Assembly: GCA_964579575.1 (NCBI GenBank)
Contig: CAZOGL010000002.1
Location: 1 to 64,000 of the forward strand
DNA: 64,000 nucleotides
From: CAVEFW01 sp964579575
Lineage (GTDB): Bacteria; Actinomycetota; Coriobacteriia; Coriobacteriales; Eggerthellaceae
Direction of reading: 5' to 3'
Below the pieces are notes generated by a model. The model worked only from the letters and a program-made list of their open reading frames with translations, was not told the origin of the DNA and made no database searches. This document shows positions 17,703 to 26,282 of this stretch, in pieces. Within the stretch, counting starts at the first letter, position 1. Each line of letters opens with the position of its first letter. The translations under genes and the position numbers were made by a program.

Positions 17703-18770
17703 ATGGAAAATCTGCTTGACATACTTTTTGACATCGTGTTCGACGCAACGAAGGACACGTTGTACCTCATCCCGTTTTTGCTCGTGGTCTACCTCCTCAT
17801 GGAGTGGCTTGAACACAAGGCGGGAGATGCGCCGCGGGAAGCGGTGCGGCGCGCGGGGTCGGCGGGTCCTTTGATCGGCGCCGTTTTGGGCGCGTTTCCC
17901 CAATGCGGGTTCTCCGCGATGGGTGCGACGTTGTATGCCGGCCGTGTCATCACCTTAGGCACCCTGTTTGCGGTGTTTTTATCTACGAGCGACGAATTGT
18001 TGCCGATGATGATCGCCGAGCATGCGCCGGTTAGGCAAATTCTCGCAATCCTTATTGCCAAGGTGGTTGTCGGTATGGTCATGGGCTTCGCGATTGATGC
18101 GGTGTTGCGTGCTCGCAGGCGCCTTCATGAGCCCTTGGCGATTCACAAGATTTGCGCCCAGGACAAGTGCGAGTGCAGCGGCGAGTGCGTGACGTGCAGA
18201 AACAATCCTGAGTTGACCTATGAGCACGATCGCGTCCTTGCCGCGTGCGAATGCACACGTGAGCATGCCCATGAGCACGGTCATGGCCAAGGTGATAAAC
18301 GTCTGCATGATTGCGGACCCGATTGTGACCACGGATGCGAATGTGAGCACGAGCATGATCACCAACATACGGGAACGCATATCTTGAGGAGTGCCGTCAA
18401 ACACACGCTCAAGGTCACCTTGTTTATCTGGATCGTCTCCCTCGTACTTTGCGGACTGTTCGCGTTTGTGGGGGAGGATGCCATGTCGCAGGCCCTTTCT
18501 TCCAACCCTGTCGCGTCGGTATTTGCCAGCGCCTTGGTGGGGCTGATCCCCAATTGCGCGGCCAGCGTCGCCATTATTGAGCTGTACCTTGAAGGCATGT
18601 TGGGAACGGGCGCTATGATGTCGGGATTGCTCGTGGCCGCAGGAGTTGGCTTGCTCGTCTTGTGCCGCACCAACCGCGATGCGAAGCAAAACCTTCTCAT
18701 CATTGCGGCGTTGTATGTCATAGGTGTTGTGTGGGGCCTTCTGTTCATGGGGCTCGGAATTTCGTTCTAA
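17703..18770 (+). CDS. Putative heavy-metal/arsenic-type exporter with Cys/His-rich loop
   Basis: A 355-residue polytopic protein resembling the putative 10-TM heavy-metal or arsenic efflux family (PF11449-like). Two hydrophobic halves each carry a similar motif: GAVLGAFPQCGFSAMGATLY in the first and GLIPNCAASVAIIELYLEG in the second, suggesting an internal duplication with P-x-C. Between them, residues about 145-225 form a cytoplasmic loop with more than ten Cys and more than fifteen His (for example CECSGECVTC, HEHGHG, CECEHEHDHQH), clearly metal-binding. Likely a metal or metalloid exporter; manganese, zinc or arsenite cannot be told apart. Transcription and start (ATG 17703) lie directly after the repeat. 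Confidence 0.78.
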   Translation: MENLLDILFDIVFDATKDTLYLIPFLLVVYLLMEWLEHKAGDAPREAVRRAGSAGPLIGAVLGAFPQCGFSAMGATLYAGRVITLGTLFAVFLSTSDELLPMMIAEHAPVRQILAILIAKVVVGMVMGFAIDAVLRARRRLHEPLAIHKICAQDKCECSGECVTCRNNPELTYEHDRVLAACECTREHAHEHGHGQGDKRLHDCGPDCDHGCECEHEHDHQHTGTHILRSAVKHTLKVTLFIWIVSLVLCGLFAFVGEDAMSQALSSNPVASVFASALVGLIPNCAASVAIIELYLEGMLGTGAMMSGLLVAAGVGLLVLCRTNRDAKQNLLIIAALYVIGVVWGLLFMGLGISF

Positions 18771-18775
18771 GCCGC

Positions 18776-18805
18776 TTGACCGAAAGATAGTTGCATGGCT
18801 ACAAT
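18776..18805 (+). promoter_or_regulatory. Promoter of tRNA-Lys
   Basis: TTGACC, 18-bp spacer, TACAAT; the predicted start is about ten bases before the mature tRNA. Confidence 0.75.
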
Positions 18806-18821
18806 AGCAAGGCTTGAAAAC

Positions 18822-18897
18822 GCGCCGTTAGCTTAGTTGGTAGAGCAGGGGACTTTTAATCCCAAGGTCCAGAGTTCGAGTCTCTGACGGCGCACCA
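18822..18897 (+). tRNA. tRNA-Lys (anticodon UUU)
   Basis: A full cloverleaf: acceptor GCGCCGT/ACGGCGC, D-arm GCTT/GAGC, anticodon loop CTTTTAA with TTT at 18855-18857, T-arm CAGAG/CTCTG with TTCGAGT loop, discriminator A and encoded CCA. It is flanked by its own promoter and terminator. Confidence 0.97.
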
Positions 18898-18907
18898 TAA
18901 AACACAG

Positions 18908-18947
18908 GTCACGCGGTATTTTGAAACCTTGCCGCGTGACTTTTTTT
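18908..18947 (+). terminator. Terminator after tRNA-Lys
   Basis: A nine-base stem GTCACGCGG/CCGCGTGAC with a 15-nt loop and seven T. Confidence 0.9.
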
Positions 18948-18952
18948 ATCGG

Positions 18953-18976
18953 GTTCAAATGTTCGTTCAAATGTTT
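18953..18976 (+). repeat. 12-bp tandem repeat in AT-rich spacer beside tRNA-Lys
   Basis: GTTCAAATGTTC followed directly by GTTCAAATGTTT. It opens an AT-rich stretch (about 18950-19045) that contrasts with the surrounding G+C-rich DNA. Confidence 0.7.
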
Positions 18977-19007
18977 CACCAAAAAACAAATTTTTAAAAA
19001 TATGACA

Positions 19008-19035
19008 TTGACATATAGTGGATATAGTCTAATAT
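19008..19035 (+). promoter_or_regulatory. Strong orphan sigma-70-type promoter
   Basis: Consensus TTGACA, 16-bp spacer, TAATAT, the best -35 in the window. It points right, but no plus-strand gene follows; predicted transcripts begin near 19042 and enter the hairpin at 19056, then run antisense to the membrane-protein gene. Confidence 0.65.
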
Positions 19036-19055
19036 ATGACTTGTCTGAAACACAT

Positions 19056-19099
19056 AGCAAGGCGCCCCTGAGATTGCGGAACCTCAGGGGCGCCTTGCT
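19056..19099. other. Perfect 17-bp inverted repeat (hairpin)
   Basis: AGCAAGGCGCCCCTGAG pairs exactly with CTCAGGGGCGCCTTGCT across a 10-nt loop. It lies eight bases past the stop of the minus-strand gene and just downstream of the orphan promoter. Neither strand shows a good T tract, so a simple intrinsic terminator is uncertain. Confidence 0.85.
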
Positions 19100-19106
19100 G
19101 TTAAGG

Positions 19107-20759
19107 CTATTTCTTCGCCCAGACCTGGTATCCCGACCCGCTGCAAACCGTCTCGTAGCTGTCGCTTTTTCGAAGATAGGTCGCCAAGTCAGAGCCGGAT
19201 CCGACAATGAGGAAGTCGAAGTCATATTCCGAGACAACATCGCTGGAATAGATCGTCCCGTGTGCGAAATCTACGAACTCCTGGTAGTAATGACGGTCGA
19301 CGCCTGTGATATTCGGCTCCCAAAGTTCAGGGCGGGGGTCCATAAAAACCTTGTAGCCACGCCATTCGAGGTATCCGCCGCTGTTGAAGGAGTTGTAAAT
19401 CTTCAAAGAGCCCTTCTCAATCCCTTGGTCTTGCGTGTATTGGTCAAGGTAGTCCATGGCGGAGGACGGAAGCGAGCTGGTATCGAGCTCGGCGTTCTCG
19501 ATAGCGTCGGGCCATTTATCGAGAGCGACGAAGGCGAGCGATCCTGCGGCAAGCATGACTGCGAGCGCACCGTTGAGAGCCCAATTTCCGCACACCTTGA
19601 GGGAGGCGGTGTTGAGCCGGACGCAACTGAAGCTGCGGGCAAGTAGGGGCAGGGCAAACAAGGACACAAGCCATTCGTTGCGGGTGTGCATCATCGCGAA
19701 CGGGACGCACACAATGAACAGTATCGTCAGCGGTACGTCGATTCGTTTGACTCCGTTGTGCCCTATGGCCATGCTTCCAAGGACGATCATCGCCATCGCA
19801 GCTCCGCCATAGTCGGTCCAAAATCCCGTTCGGCCCATTTCGTTGATATAGTCCCCATATCCTGCGGCTCCGTATGAGAGAACAAGGTAGAGGGCGGCTT
19901 TGATTCCGTAGGGATTGACAAGCAAAGCTGATGCGGCACCTACCAAGGCGATCAACAAGGGCAACTTCTGATGATTCATGCGGAAGAAGGACAGCGGGCA
20001 TAAGATGCCTTTTCGCTCAAGGATTCCGGGGATGTCAGGAACGAGGTAGAGTGCGATGATAAACAGGTCGAAGGGGGCCATGGAGGCGTGGAGGTTGACG
20101 TGGATGCAGGTGAGAAGGGGAAGGAAGGCAAGCCACCGCCGACGATGGCTGAGGCGATATTTCTCGAGGACGCAGATAACCAAGGCATACAACGCCATGG
20201 AGTAGACATGAGGCCGTACCGACAGATACGCTATCAGGGAGATGAAAGCAACGGTGATGGCAAAGGCGAACACCTCGCCGCCGCCGCGACGGTGTCCTGA
20301 GACGATGCGGCACATGAGATAGAGAATGGCCGCAAGCACTCCGCATTGAAACACGGTAAAAAATTTAAGCCCGGCATATCCGAAGAGGTTGTACACGCCG
20401 TACAGGATTACTGCGGCCAACCACTGCTGTACAACGACCCCTAGACCTTCATGCATGCTCCAAGGGTTGGTGTAAGGGATGCCGTTCTCGACAATCTCGC
20501 GGCCTGTTGCCAAAAGCCACCACATATCGTTGTCGAACGACCCGCTGACTGAGGTCAGGACCATAGCGCCCGTAAGAATTGCGAAAAGAAGAACGAGGGT
20601 GGCGTTGGTGGGAATATCCTTTGGGATATGGGGCGGGAGCGCATGACGCCCGCGTGGCGAGCAAGGACAAATCGATGTGGCTATTGTTGCGCGGTGGGCG
20701 TCTGCCGCATCTATCTGTTGCTCTATCTGTTGCTCTATTTGTTGCTCATGTGCGGCCAA
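19107..20759 (-). CDS. Polytopic membrane protein, possible GT-C-type glycosyltransferase
   Basis: About 550 residues if started at TTG 20759, which has AAGGAG correctly placed upstream (20765-20770); an open frame to 20867 exists but lacks support. The cytoplasmic N-terminus has an EQQI repeat. From about residue 50 there are some ten to twelve membrane spans, then a soluble C-terminal domain of about 120 residues with SGGYLEWRGYKVFMDPRPEL. An early loop carrying SFDNDMWWLLATGREI and that late pattern recall membrane glycosyltransferases using lipid-linked donors. No specific substrate can be named. It is one of only three minus-strand genes here. Confidence 0.72.
   Translation of the reverse strand: MAAHEQQIEQQIEQQIDAADAHRATIATSICPCSPRGRHALPPHIPKDIPTNATLVLLFAILTGAMVLTSVSGSFDNDMWWLLATGREIVENGIPYTNPWSMHEGLGVVVQQWLAAVILYGVYNLFGYAGLKFFTVFQCGVLAAILYLMCRIVSGHRRGGGEVFAFAITVAFISLIAYLSVRPHVYSMALYALVICVLEKYRLSHRRRWLAFLPLLTCIHVNLHASMAPFDLFIIALYLVPDIPGILERKGILCPLSFFRMNHQKLPLLIALVGAASALLVNPYGIKAALYLVLSYGAAGYGDYINEMGRTGFWTDYGGAAMAMIVLGSMAIGHNGVKRIDVPLTILFIVCVPFAMMHTRNEWLVSLFALPLLARSFSCVRLNTASLKVCGNWALNGALAVMLAAGSLAFVALDKWPDAIENAELDTSSLPSSAMDYLDQYTQDQGIEKGSLKIYNSFNSGGYLEWRGYKVFMDPRPELWEPNITGVDRHYYQEFVDFAHGTIYSSDVVSEYDFDFLIVGSGSDLATYLRKSDSYETVCSGSGYQVWAKK
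20711..20746 (-). repeat. Three 12-bp in-frame tandem repeats
   Basis: CTATCTGTTGCT (plus strand) repeated three times, the last with one change. It encodes the EQQI repeat near the N-terminus of the membrane protein. Confidence 0.85.
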
Positions 20760-20997
20760 GCCCGCTCCTTTCGTTGTGCAGGGGTATTGTACAACGCCTG
20801 TTGACGCGACGCGTCCTCCATCAGCGGGCTGGTTGATAGGCGTCGGAGCACCGATGTTTACGCACAAGGGGGCGTGTGCCTAGGTCGCGATTACGGTGCT
20901 CAAATTGCGATTACGGTGTCCAGCTTAAAATTTCAATCAACAACTTGCGACAACGCGCAGGCCGCGGGGAGCTCGCTTCGGTTTTTTCGTGGAACGG

Positions 20998-21097
20998 NNN
21001 NNNNNNNNNNNNNNNNNNNNNNNNNNNNNNNNNNNNNNNNNNNNNNNNNNNNNNNNNNNNNNNNNNNNNNNNNNNNNNNNNNNNNNNNNNNNNNNNN
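20998..21097. other. Assembly gap of 100 N flanked by a 55-bp duplication
   Basis: The 55 bases at 20943-20997 are identical to 21098-21152. The gap is probably artificial. Confidence 0.95.
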
Positions 21098-21165
21098 ACT
21101 TGCGACAACGCGCAGGCCGCGGGGAGCTCGCTTCGGTTTTTTCGTGGAACGGGTATCAAGATAGG

Positions 21166-21171
21166 TATAAT
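21166..21171 (+). promoter_or_regulatory. -10 element of efp promoter
   Basis: A perfect TATAAT; the -35 region is weak. Predicted transcription starts about 70 bases before the efp start codon. Confidence 0.6.
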
Positions 21172-21245
21172 AGAAAGGCTTATGTGGAAATGTCGACTCG
21201 CTCGCGAGTGGGCGAGAAGTGAGATATGAAAGAAGGATTAAGACC

Positions 21246-21806
21246 ATGGCAATTAGCACCGCAGATTTCAAGAACGGTATGTGCATCGTCTATAACGACA
21301 AGCTTTGGACCATCGTTGAGTTCCAGCATGTCAAGCCGGGTAAGGGCGGTGCGTTCGTCCGTACCAAGCTCCGTGACATCCGCGCTGGTCGTACCGTTGA
21401 ATATACGTTCAATGCCGGTACCAAGTTCGACTCCGTCCGTTTGGAGACCAAGAAGCTCCAGTATCTGTACAACGATGGTGTCGATTTCAACTTTATGGAC
21501 ATGACCACCTATGAGCAGATGAGCATCCCTTCCGAGATGGTCGGCGAGGCATCCAAGTGGCTCAAGGAGAACGACGAGGCTTCCTTGCTTTATGCGGGTG
21601 AGGAGCTCATCAGTGTCGAGCCCCAGATGTTTGTTGAGCTCGAGGTCTCCGACACCGAGCCCGGCTTCAAGGGTGATACCGTCCAAGGCTCCACCAAGCC
21701 GGCTACCCTCGAGACTGGTGCTGTTGTCAACGTTCCCATGTATGTCAACGTTGGCGACGTCCTCCAAATCGATTCCCGTGACGGTCGTTTCGTGAAGCGC
21801 CTCTAA
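21246..21806 (+). CDS. efp: Translation elongation factor P
   Basis: A 186-residue EF-P of normal length with all three domains, relieving ribosome stalling at polyproline. The tip loop of domain I is KPGKGGAF with Lys33 at the position modified in other bacteria; no EpmA, EarP or YmfI-like modifier is nearby. The C-terminal signature is NVPMYVNVGDVLQIDSRDGRFVKRL. ATG 21246 is supported by the GAAGGA upstream and by MAISTADFKNG matching the family start. Confidence 0.97.
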   Translation: MAISTADFKNGMCIVYNDKLWTIVEFQHVKPGKGGAFVRTKLRDIRAGRTVEYTFNAGTKFDSVRLETKKLQYLYNDGVDFNFMDMTTYEQMSIPSEMVGEASKWLKENDEASLLYAGEELISVEPQMFVELEVSDTEPGFKGDTVQGSTKPATLETGAVVNVPMYVNVGDVLQIDSRDGRFVKRL

Positions 21807-21872
21807 GGTTTAGCTTTACCGCTGATCGTATCTATTGCAAACCTCTCTTTACCAGCTAAGAAGGAAATTCCT

Positions 21873-22793
21873 ATGTACAAGATTCATTGCCTGAACAACA
21901 TCAGCGCCGTTGGCTTGTCCGAGCTGACCGACCAGTATGAGCTGACCGACAACATCGAGGAGGCGGATGCCATCCTCGTCCGCAGCGCAAACATGCACGA
22001 GATGGAGCTTCCTGCCTCCGTCAAGTGCGTCGCTCGCGCTGGCGCCGGCGTCAACAACATCCCGTTGGAGAAATACGCTGAGGCGGGCATTCCCGTGTTC
22101 AACACGCCGGGCGCAAATGCCAATGCGGTCAAGGAGCTTGTTCTTTGCGGAATGCTCCTCGCTGCCCGTGACGTTGTCGGCGGTATCGAATGGGTCAAGG
22201 CCAATGCTGACGACGAGAACATCGGCAAGTCTGCCGAGAAGGCCAAGAAGGCATTTGCCGGCGGAGAGATTATGGGCAAGACCCTCGGCGTCATCGGATT
22301 GGGCGCCATCGGCAAGCTGGTCGTTGGCTGCGCTGAGGCCCTCGGCATGAAGGTCATCGGCTACGATCCGTTCTTGGATGAGAAGGCGGCTGCCGCTATC
22401 TCCAAGGATATGAAGTTCACCGGCGACCTTGCTGAGCTTATGGCTGGCTCCGATTACGCAACCATCCATGTTCCGGCGTTGCCGAGCACCAAGGGCATGA
22501 TCAATGCAGAGGTTCTTGCACAGGCCCCGGATGGTGCCGTGTTCTTGAACTTCAGCCGTGACACCCTCGTTGACTCCACCGCCATGGCTCAAGCTCTCGA
22601 GTCTGGCAAGATCTCTCGCTACGTCACCGACTTCGCTACGCCTGAGGTTGTTGCCATGCCTGGCGCCATTGTCCTTCCCCATCTGGGTGCCTCCACCGCT
22701 GAGGCTGAGGATAACTGTGCGGCGATGGCCGCCCAGGAGGTTATGGCCTATCTTGAGCGCGGTGAGAAGATTCACTGCGTGAACATGAAATAG
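21873..22793 (+). CDS. D-3-phosphoglycerate dehydrogenase-like 2-hydroxyacid dehydrogenase
   Basis: A 306-residue D-2-hydroxyacid dehydrogenase closest in motifs to short PGDH enzymes lacking the ACT domain. Substrate-binding VARAGAGVNNI, Rossmann GKTLGVIGLGAIGKLVVGCA, and the catalytic His in LPHLGASTAEAEDN are present. It would oxidise 3-phosphoglycerate to phosphohydroxypyruvate for serine synthesis. Without an ACT domain, serine feedback is not expected. SerB/SerC are not here. A perfect hairpin terminator follows at 22819. Confidence 0.88.
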   Translation: MYKIHCLNNISAVGLSELTDQYELTDNIEEADAILVRSANMHEMELPASVKCVARAGAGVNNIPLEKYAEAGIPVFNTPGANANAVKELVLCGMLLAARDVVGGIEWVKANADDENIGKSAEKAKKAFAGGEIMGKTLGVIGLGAIGKLVVGCAEALGMKVIGYDPFLDEKAAAAISKDMKFTGDLAELMAGSDYATIHVPALPSTKGMINAEVLAQAPDGAVFLNFSRDTLVDSTAMAQALESGKISRYVTDFATPEVVAMPGAIVLPHLGASTAEAEDNCAAMAAQEVMAYLERGEKIHCVNMK

Positions 22794-22818
22794 CGATCGC
22801 GTTTTATTCGTGATGTGA

Positions 22819-22844
22819 GGCGCACCTTACGGTGCGCCTTTTTT
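22819..22844 (+). terminator. Rho-independent terminator
   Basis: A perfect 8-bp stem GGCGCACC/GGTGCGCC with TTAC loop, then six T. Confidence 0.95.
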
Positions 22845-23046
22845 GTCGGATTGAGATTGTCAAATCGAGATTGGATACGGCGGAGGGGAGGCGAGTACGC
22901 CGTTCGCGCATGTAATACGTTTGTTTTTTTCAACGGCAATACTTTCGGCGGTCAACGTGGCCTATACTGTCGTAATTCTGTAAAAAAAAGCAGAAACGAC
23001 AATGCGTTATTGCTGTGACTATCGAAAAGAAAGGGGTGCTTAGTCC

Positions 23047-24912
23047 GTGCCGAAGTTGCAAATCATGGATACCACCATTCGCGACGGCCAGCAGAGTTTG
23101 TGGGCCACCCGCATGAGCATCGGCGACATGCAGCCGATCTTGTCGAAGATGGATCGTGTGGGCTATTGGGCGATTGAAGCTTGGGGTGGTGCGACGTTTG
23201 ACACCTGCCTGCGATTCCTGGACGAGAATCCTTGGGAGCGCTTGCGTACGATCAACGCAGCAACGCCGAACACGCCTTTGGCCATGCTTTCCCGTGGCCA
23301 AAACCTCGTTGGCTACAAGCATTACTCAAAGGACGTCGTCGACCATTTTATCGATTGCGCCCATCGCAACGGCATCGACGTGTTCCGCGTCTTTGATGCG
23401 TTGAACGACATTCGCAACATCAAGGACAACGCTGAGGCGATCAAGGCATGCGGCGCTCATTTCGAGGGCTCCATCTCCTATACGGTCAGCCCGGTCCACA
23501 CTCTTGACGCTTACCTCGAGTATTCTCAACAGCTCAAGGAACTCGGTGCGGACTCCATCGCCATCAAGGACATGGCGGGCCTTCTCACCCCGTATCGCGC
23601 TGAGCGCCTTGTCAAGGCATTGAACGCGGAGATTGGCCTTCCAGTCCATCTGCACTGCCACTACGTCGGCGGCCTTGCCCCGATGAACATCATCAAGGCA
23701 GCCGAGTCCGGCGTCGCCATCGTAGACACCGCAAGTTCCCCGCTCGCGTTCGGCAACAGCCACCCCGCTGTTGAGACGGTCGTAGCCGCTATGCAGGAGA
23801 GCTCCTATGATACGGGCTTCGACCTCGACCTCCTGTTCGAGATCGCCGAGTATTGGGAGAACGTCCGCAAGCGCGGCCACTACAAGCAGGGCGTTTCCAG
23901 CTTGACCCACATGAAGGTCTTTAGCCACCAGGTTCCCGGCGGCATGATGTCCAACCTGGTTTCCCAACTCAAGATTCAAAACGCCGAGGATCGCCTGGGT
24001 GAGGTCATGGCCGAGATTCCTCGGGTTCGCGCCGAGGTCGGCTATCCGCCTTTGGTCACCCCGATGAGCCAAATCGTTGGCACCCAGGCCGTTATGAATG
24101 TCATCACCGGCAAGAGGTGGGGACTTGTCTCCAAGGAGATGAAGGACTACATCTGCGGTTACTATGGCAAGGCACCTGGAAAGATCGATCCTAAGATTGC
24201 CGCGAAGGTTGTCGGCGATTCCCAGGTCTTGCCGCCTGATGTTGCACCCGGCAGCTTGGTCACCACTACGTTCGACGAGATCGCTGAGGAGATTGGCGAC
24301 CTCGCGAAGGACGAAGAGGATGTCTTGATGTACGCCTTGTTCCCGAACGAGGCGCGTACCTACTTGAGCAAGCACCGCTCTACAGAAGTTGTTCCGTTCA
24401 ATATGGTCGAAGAGTCCAGCGAGATTACCGAGGAGGATTACGTGGACATCAATCAGATTCGCGATCTTATTCGCACCGTTAAGGAAGAGGGCGTCGGCGA
24501 GGTCATCGTCGAGGAGGGTGGCAATCGCGTCTCCGTCCGTATGCCCAGCGCAATTGCAGCCGCTGCTCCTGTGGCCGTCGCCGCAGCTCCTGTCGCAGCC
24601 GCTCCGGCCGCTGCTCCGGCTGCTGCCCCGGCTGCCGCTCCGGCAAACAACCGTCCGGCTACGTGGGTTCCCATCACAGCTCCCATGGTTGGCACCTTCT
24701 ACACTTCCCCCGCTCCGGGCGAGCCTCCCTTTGTTGCCGTTGGCGATGAGGTTGCCGCAAACCAGACGCTGTGCATCGTTGAGGCCATGAAGCTGATGAA
24801 CGAGATCACGGCTGACGAGATTTGCACCGTCCGCGAGATTTGCCTCGAGGACGCATCGCCTGTCGAGTTTGGCACCGTCATGTTCTACGTTGAGCCTATC
24901 CCCAACGTCTAA
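23047..24912 (+). CDS. Pyruvate/oxaloacetate-type carboxyltransferase fused to a biotin carrier domain
   Basis: A 621-residue two-part protein. Residues 1-460 are a PycB/OadA carboxyltransferase: DTTIRDGQQSLWATRM at the active site, DVFRVFDALND, the carbamylated-Lys region IAIKDMAG, and metal-binding LHLHCHY-type histidines in PVHLHCHYVGG. From residue 467 comes an AccB-like segment (DINQIRDLIRTVKEEGV), an Ala-Pro linker, and a biotinyl domain with EAMKLMNE, biotin on Lys582. With AccC next door it probably forms an ATP-dependent pyruvate carboxylase; no membrane OadB/G subunits are seen. Start GTG 23047 has AAAGGGG upstream. Confidence 0.9.
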   Translation: MPKLQIMDTTIRDGQQSLWATRMSIGDMQPILSKMDRVGYWAIEAWGGATFDTCLRFLDENPWERLRTINAATPNTPLAMLSRGQNLVGYKHYSKDVVDHFIDCAHRNGIDVFRVFDALNDIRNIKDNAEAIKACGAHFEGSISYTVSPVHTLDAYLEYSQQLKELGADSIAIKDMAGLLTPYRAERLVKALNAEIGLPVHLHCHYVGGLAPMNIIKAAESGVAIVDTASSPLAFGNSHPAVETVVAAMQESSYDTGFDLDLLFEIAEYWENVRKRGHYKQGVSSLTHMKVFSHQVPGGMMSNLVSQLKIQNAEDRLGEVMAEIPRVRAEVGYPPLVTPMSQIVGTQAVMNVITGKRWGLVSKEMKDYICGYYGKAPGKIDPKIAAKVVGDSQVLPPDVAPGSLVTTTFDEIAEEIGDLAKDEEDVLMYALFPNEARTYLSKHRSTEVVPFNMVEESSEITEEDYVDINQIRDLIRTVKEEGVGEVIVEEGGNRVSVRMPSAIAAAAPVAVAAAPVAAAPAAAPAAAPAAAPANNRPATWVPITAPMVGTFYTSPAPGEPPFVAVGDEVAANQTLCIVEAMKLMNEITADEICTVREICLEDASPVEFGTVMFYVEPIPNV

Positions 24913-24929
24913 TTTCAGGAGTCAATTCC

Positions 24930-26282
24930 ATGTTTGACAAAATTCTTATTGCCAATCGCGGCGAGGTTGCCCTTCGCGTCATGCGTGCGGCGCGCGAGTT
25001 GGGCGTGAAGACCGTTGCCGTGTACTCCACGGAGGACAAGGACACCTATCCCGTCCAATATGCCGACGAGGCCGTCTGCATTGGTCCCGCCCAGGCAAAC
25101 AAGAGTTACCTGGTGATGTCCAACATCATCATGGCTGCCAAGGCAACCGGCGCTCAGGCGATTCACCCGGGCTACGGCTTCTTGGCCGAGAATGCCGATT
25201 TCGCCCGCAAGTGCATCGAGGAGGGCATCGTCTTCATCGGCCCTGCTCCCGAGTGCATTGAGAACATGGGCGACAAGTCCACGGCCCGTGAGACCATGGC
25301 GCGTTGCGGCGTGCCGACGGTCCCCGGTTCCGATGGCTGCATCGATACGGCTGAGGAAGCCGCCGAGTTTGCCAATCGCGTTGGCTACCCGGTGCTTATC
25401 AAGGCGACCGCAGGTGGCGGTGGCAAGGGTATGCGTGAGGTTCACGATCCTGCAGATCTCGCGTCCCAATACCAGGCTGCGCGTACCGAGGCGGGTGCCG
25501 CATTTGGAAACGATGCGGTATACCTCGAGAAGCTTGTTTTGCGTCCTCGCCATGTTGAGATTCAGGTCTTGGCCGACGACTTCGGCAACCAGGTCGCATT
25601 GTGCGAGCGCGATTGTTCCATCCAGCGTCGCCACCAAAAGCTCTTGGAAGAGGCTCCTTCTCCTGCTTTGAGCGCCGAGCTTCGTACCGCGATGGGTGAG
25701 GCCGCCATTAAGGCAGTACAGGCCGTTGACTACCGCAACGCCGGTACCGTCGAGTTCTTGCTTGACGAGGATGGCAGCTTCTACTTCATGGAGATGAACA
25801 CCCGTGTTCAGGTCGAGCATCCGGTCACCGAGCAGATCACCGGCGTCGACATCATCAAGGAGCAGCTGCGCATCGCATCTGGCGAGCCCATGAGCTGCGC
25901 AAATCGTGCCCCGTTCTCTCCGAATGGTGCTGCGATCGAGTTCCGTATCAACGCAGAGGATCCCGAGCACGGTTTCCGTCCGTGCCCCGGCACCATCACG
26001 TTGTTTGAGCCGCCTGCGGGTCCGGGAGTCCGTGTCGAGAGCTATATCCGTACCGGTTCTCGTATCAGCCCCTACTACGATTCCTTGGTTGCCAAACTCA
26101 TCGTTCATGGTCAGGACCGCGAAGAGGCTCTGCAGCGTGCTGAGCGTGCTCTTGGCGAGTTCAAGATTGAGGGCATTGCCACGACCATTCCGTTCCACAA
26201 GCGTGTTGTCGCCAACGAGATGTTCCGCTCCGGCAACGTCGCGACGGACTTCATTCCTACCCAGATGGGAGATTTACTGTGA
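24930..26282 (+). CDS. accC: Biotin carboxylase AccC
   Basis: A 450-residue biotin carboxylase that carboxylates the biotin of the preceding protein using ATP and bicarbonate. ATP-grasp motifs are intact: KATAGGGGKGMREV, LEKLVLRPRHVEIQVLAD, DCSIQRRHQKLLEEAPSP, and FYFMEMNTRVQVEHPVTE. The stop overlaps the GTG of the next gene. It may serve both the fused carboxyltransferase here and acetyl-CoA carboxylase encoded elsewhere. Confidence 0.96.
   Translation: MFDKILIANRGEVALRVMRAARELGVKTVAVYSTEDKDTYPVQYADEAVCIGPAQANKSYLVMSNIIMAAKATGAQAIHPGYGFLAENADFARKCIEEGIVFIGPAPECIENMGDKSTARETMARCGVPTVPGSDGCIDTAEEAAEFANRVGYPVLIKATAGGGGKGMREVHDPADLASQYQAARTEAGAAFGNDAVYLEKLVLRPRHVEIQVLADDFGNQVALCERDCSIQRRHQKLLEEAPSPALSAELRTAMGEAAIKAVQAVDYRNAGTVEFLLDEDGSFYFMEMNTRVQVEHPVTEQITGVDIIKEQLRIASGEPMSCANRAPFSPNGAAIEFRINAEDPEHGFRPCPGTITLFEPPAGPGVRVESYIRTGSRISPYYDSLVAKLIVHGQDREEALQRAERALGEFKIEGIATTIPFHKRVVANEMFRSGNVATDFIPTQMGDLL

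Larger units (their letters stand above)
20760..21245. other. Divergent intergenic region with a gap
   Basis: Between the minus-strand membrane gene and efp. It contains a 12-bp direct repeat GCGATTACGGTG (20887-20898 and 20907-20918), a 100-N gap, the efp promoter and leader. I see no gene in it. Confidence 0.7.

Noticed and set aside
20711..20746. CRISPR or regulatory iterons
   Set aside because: The 12-bp units are in frame and encode a peptide repeat at the N-terminus of the membrane protein.
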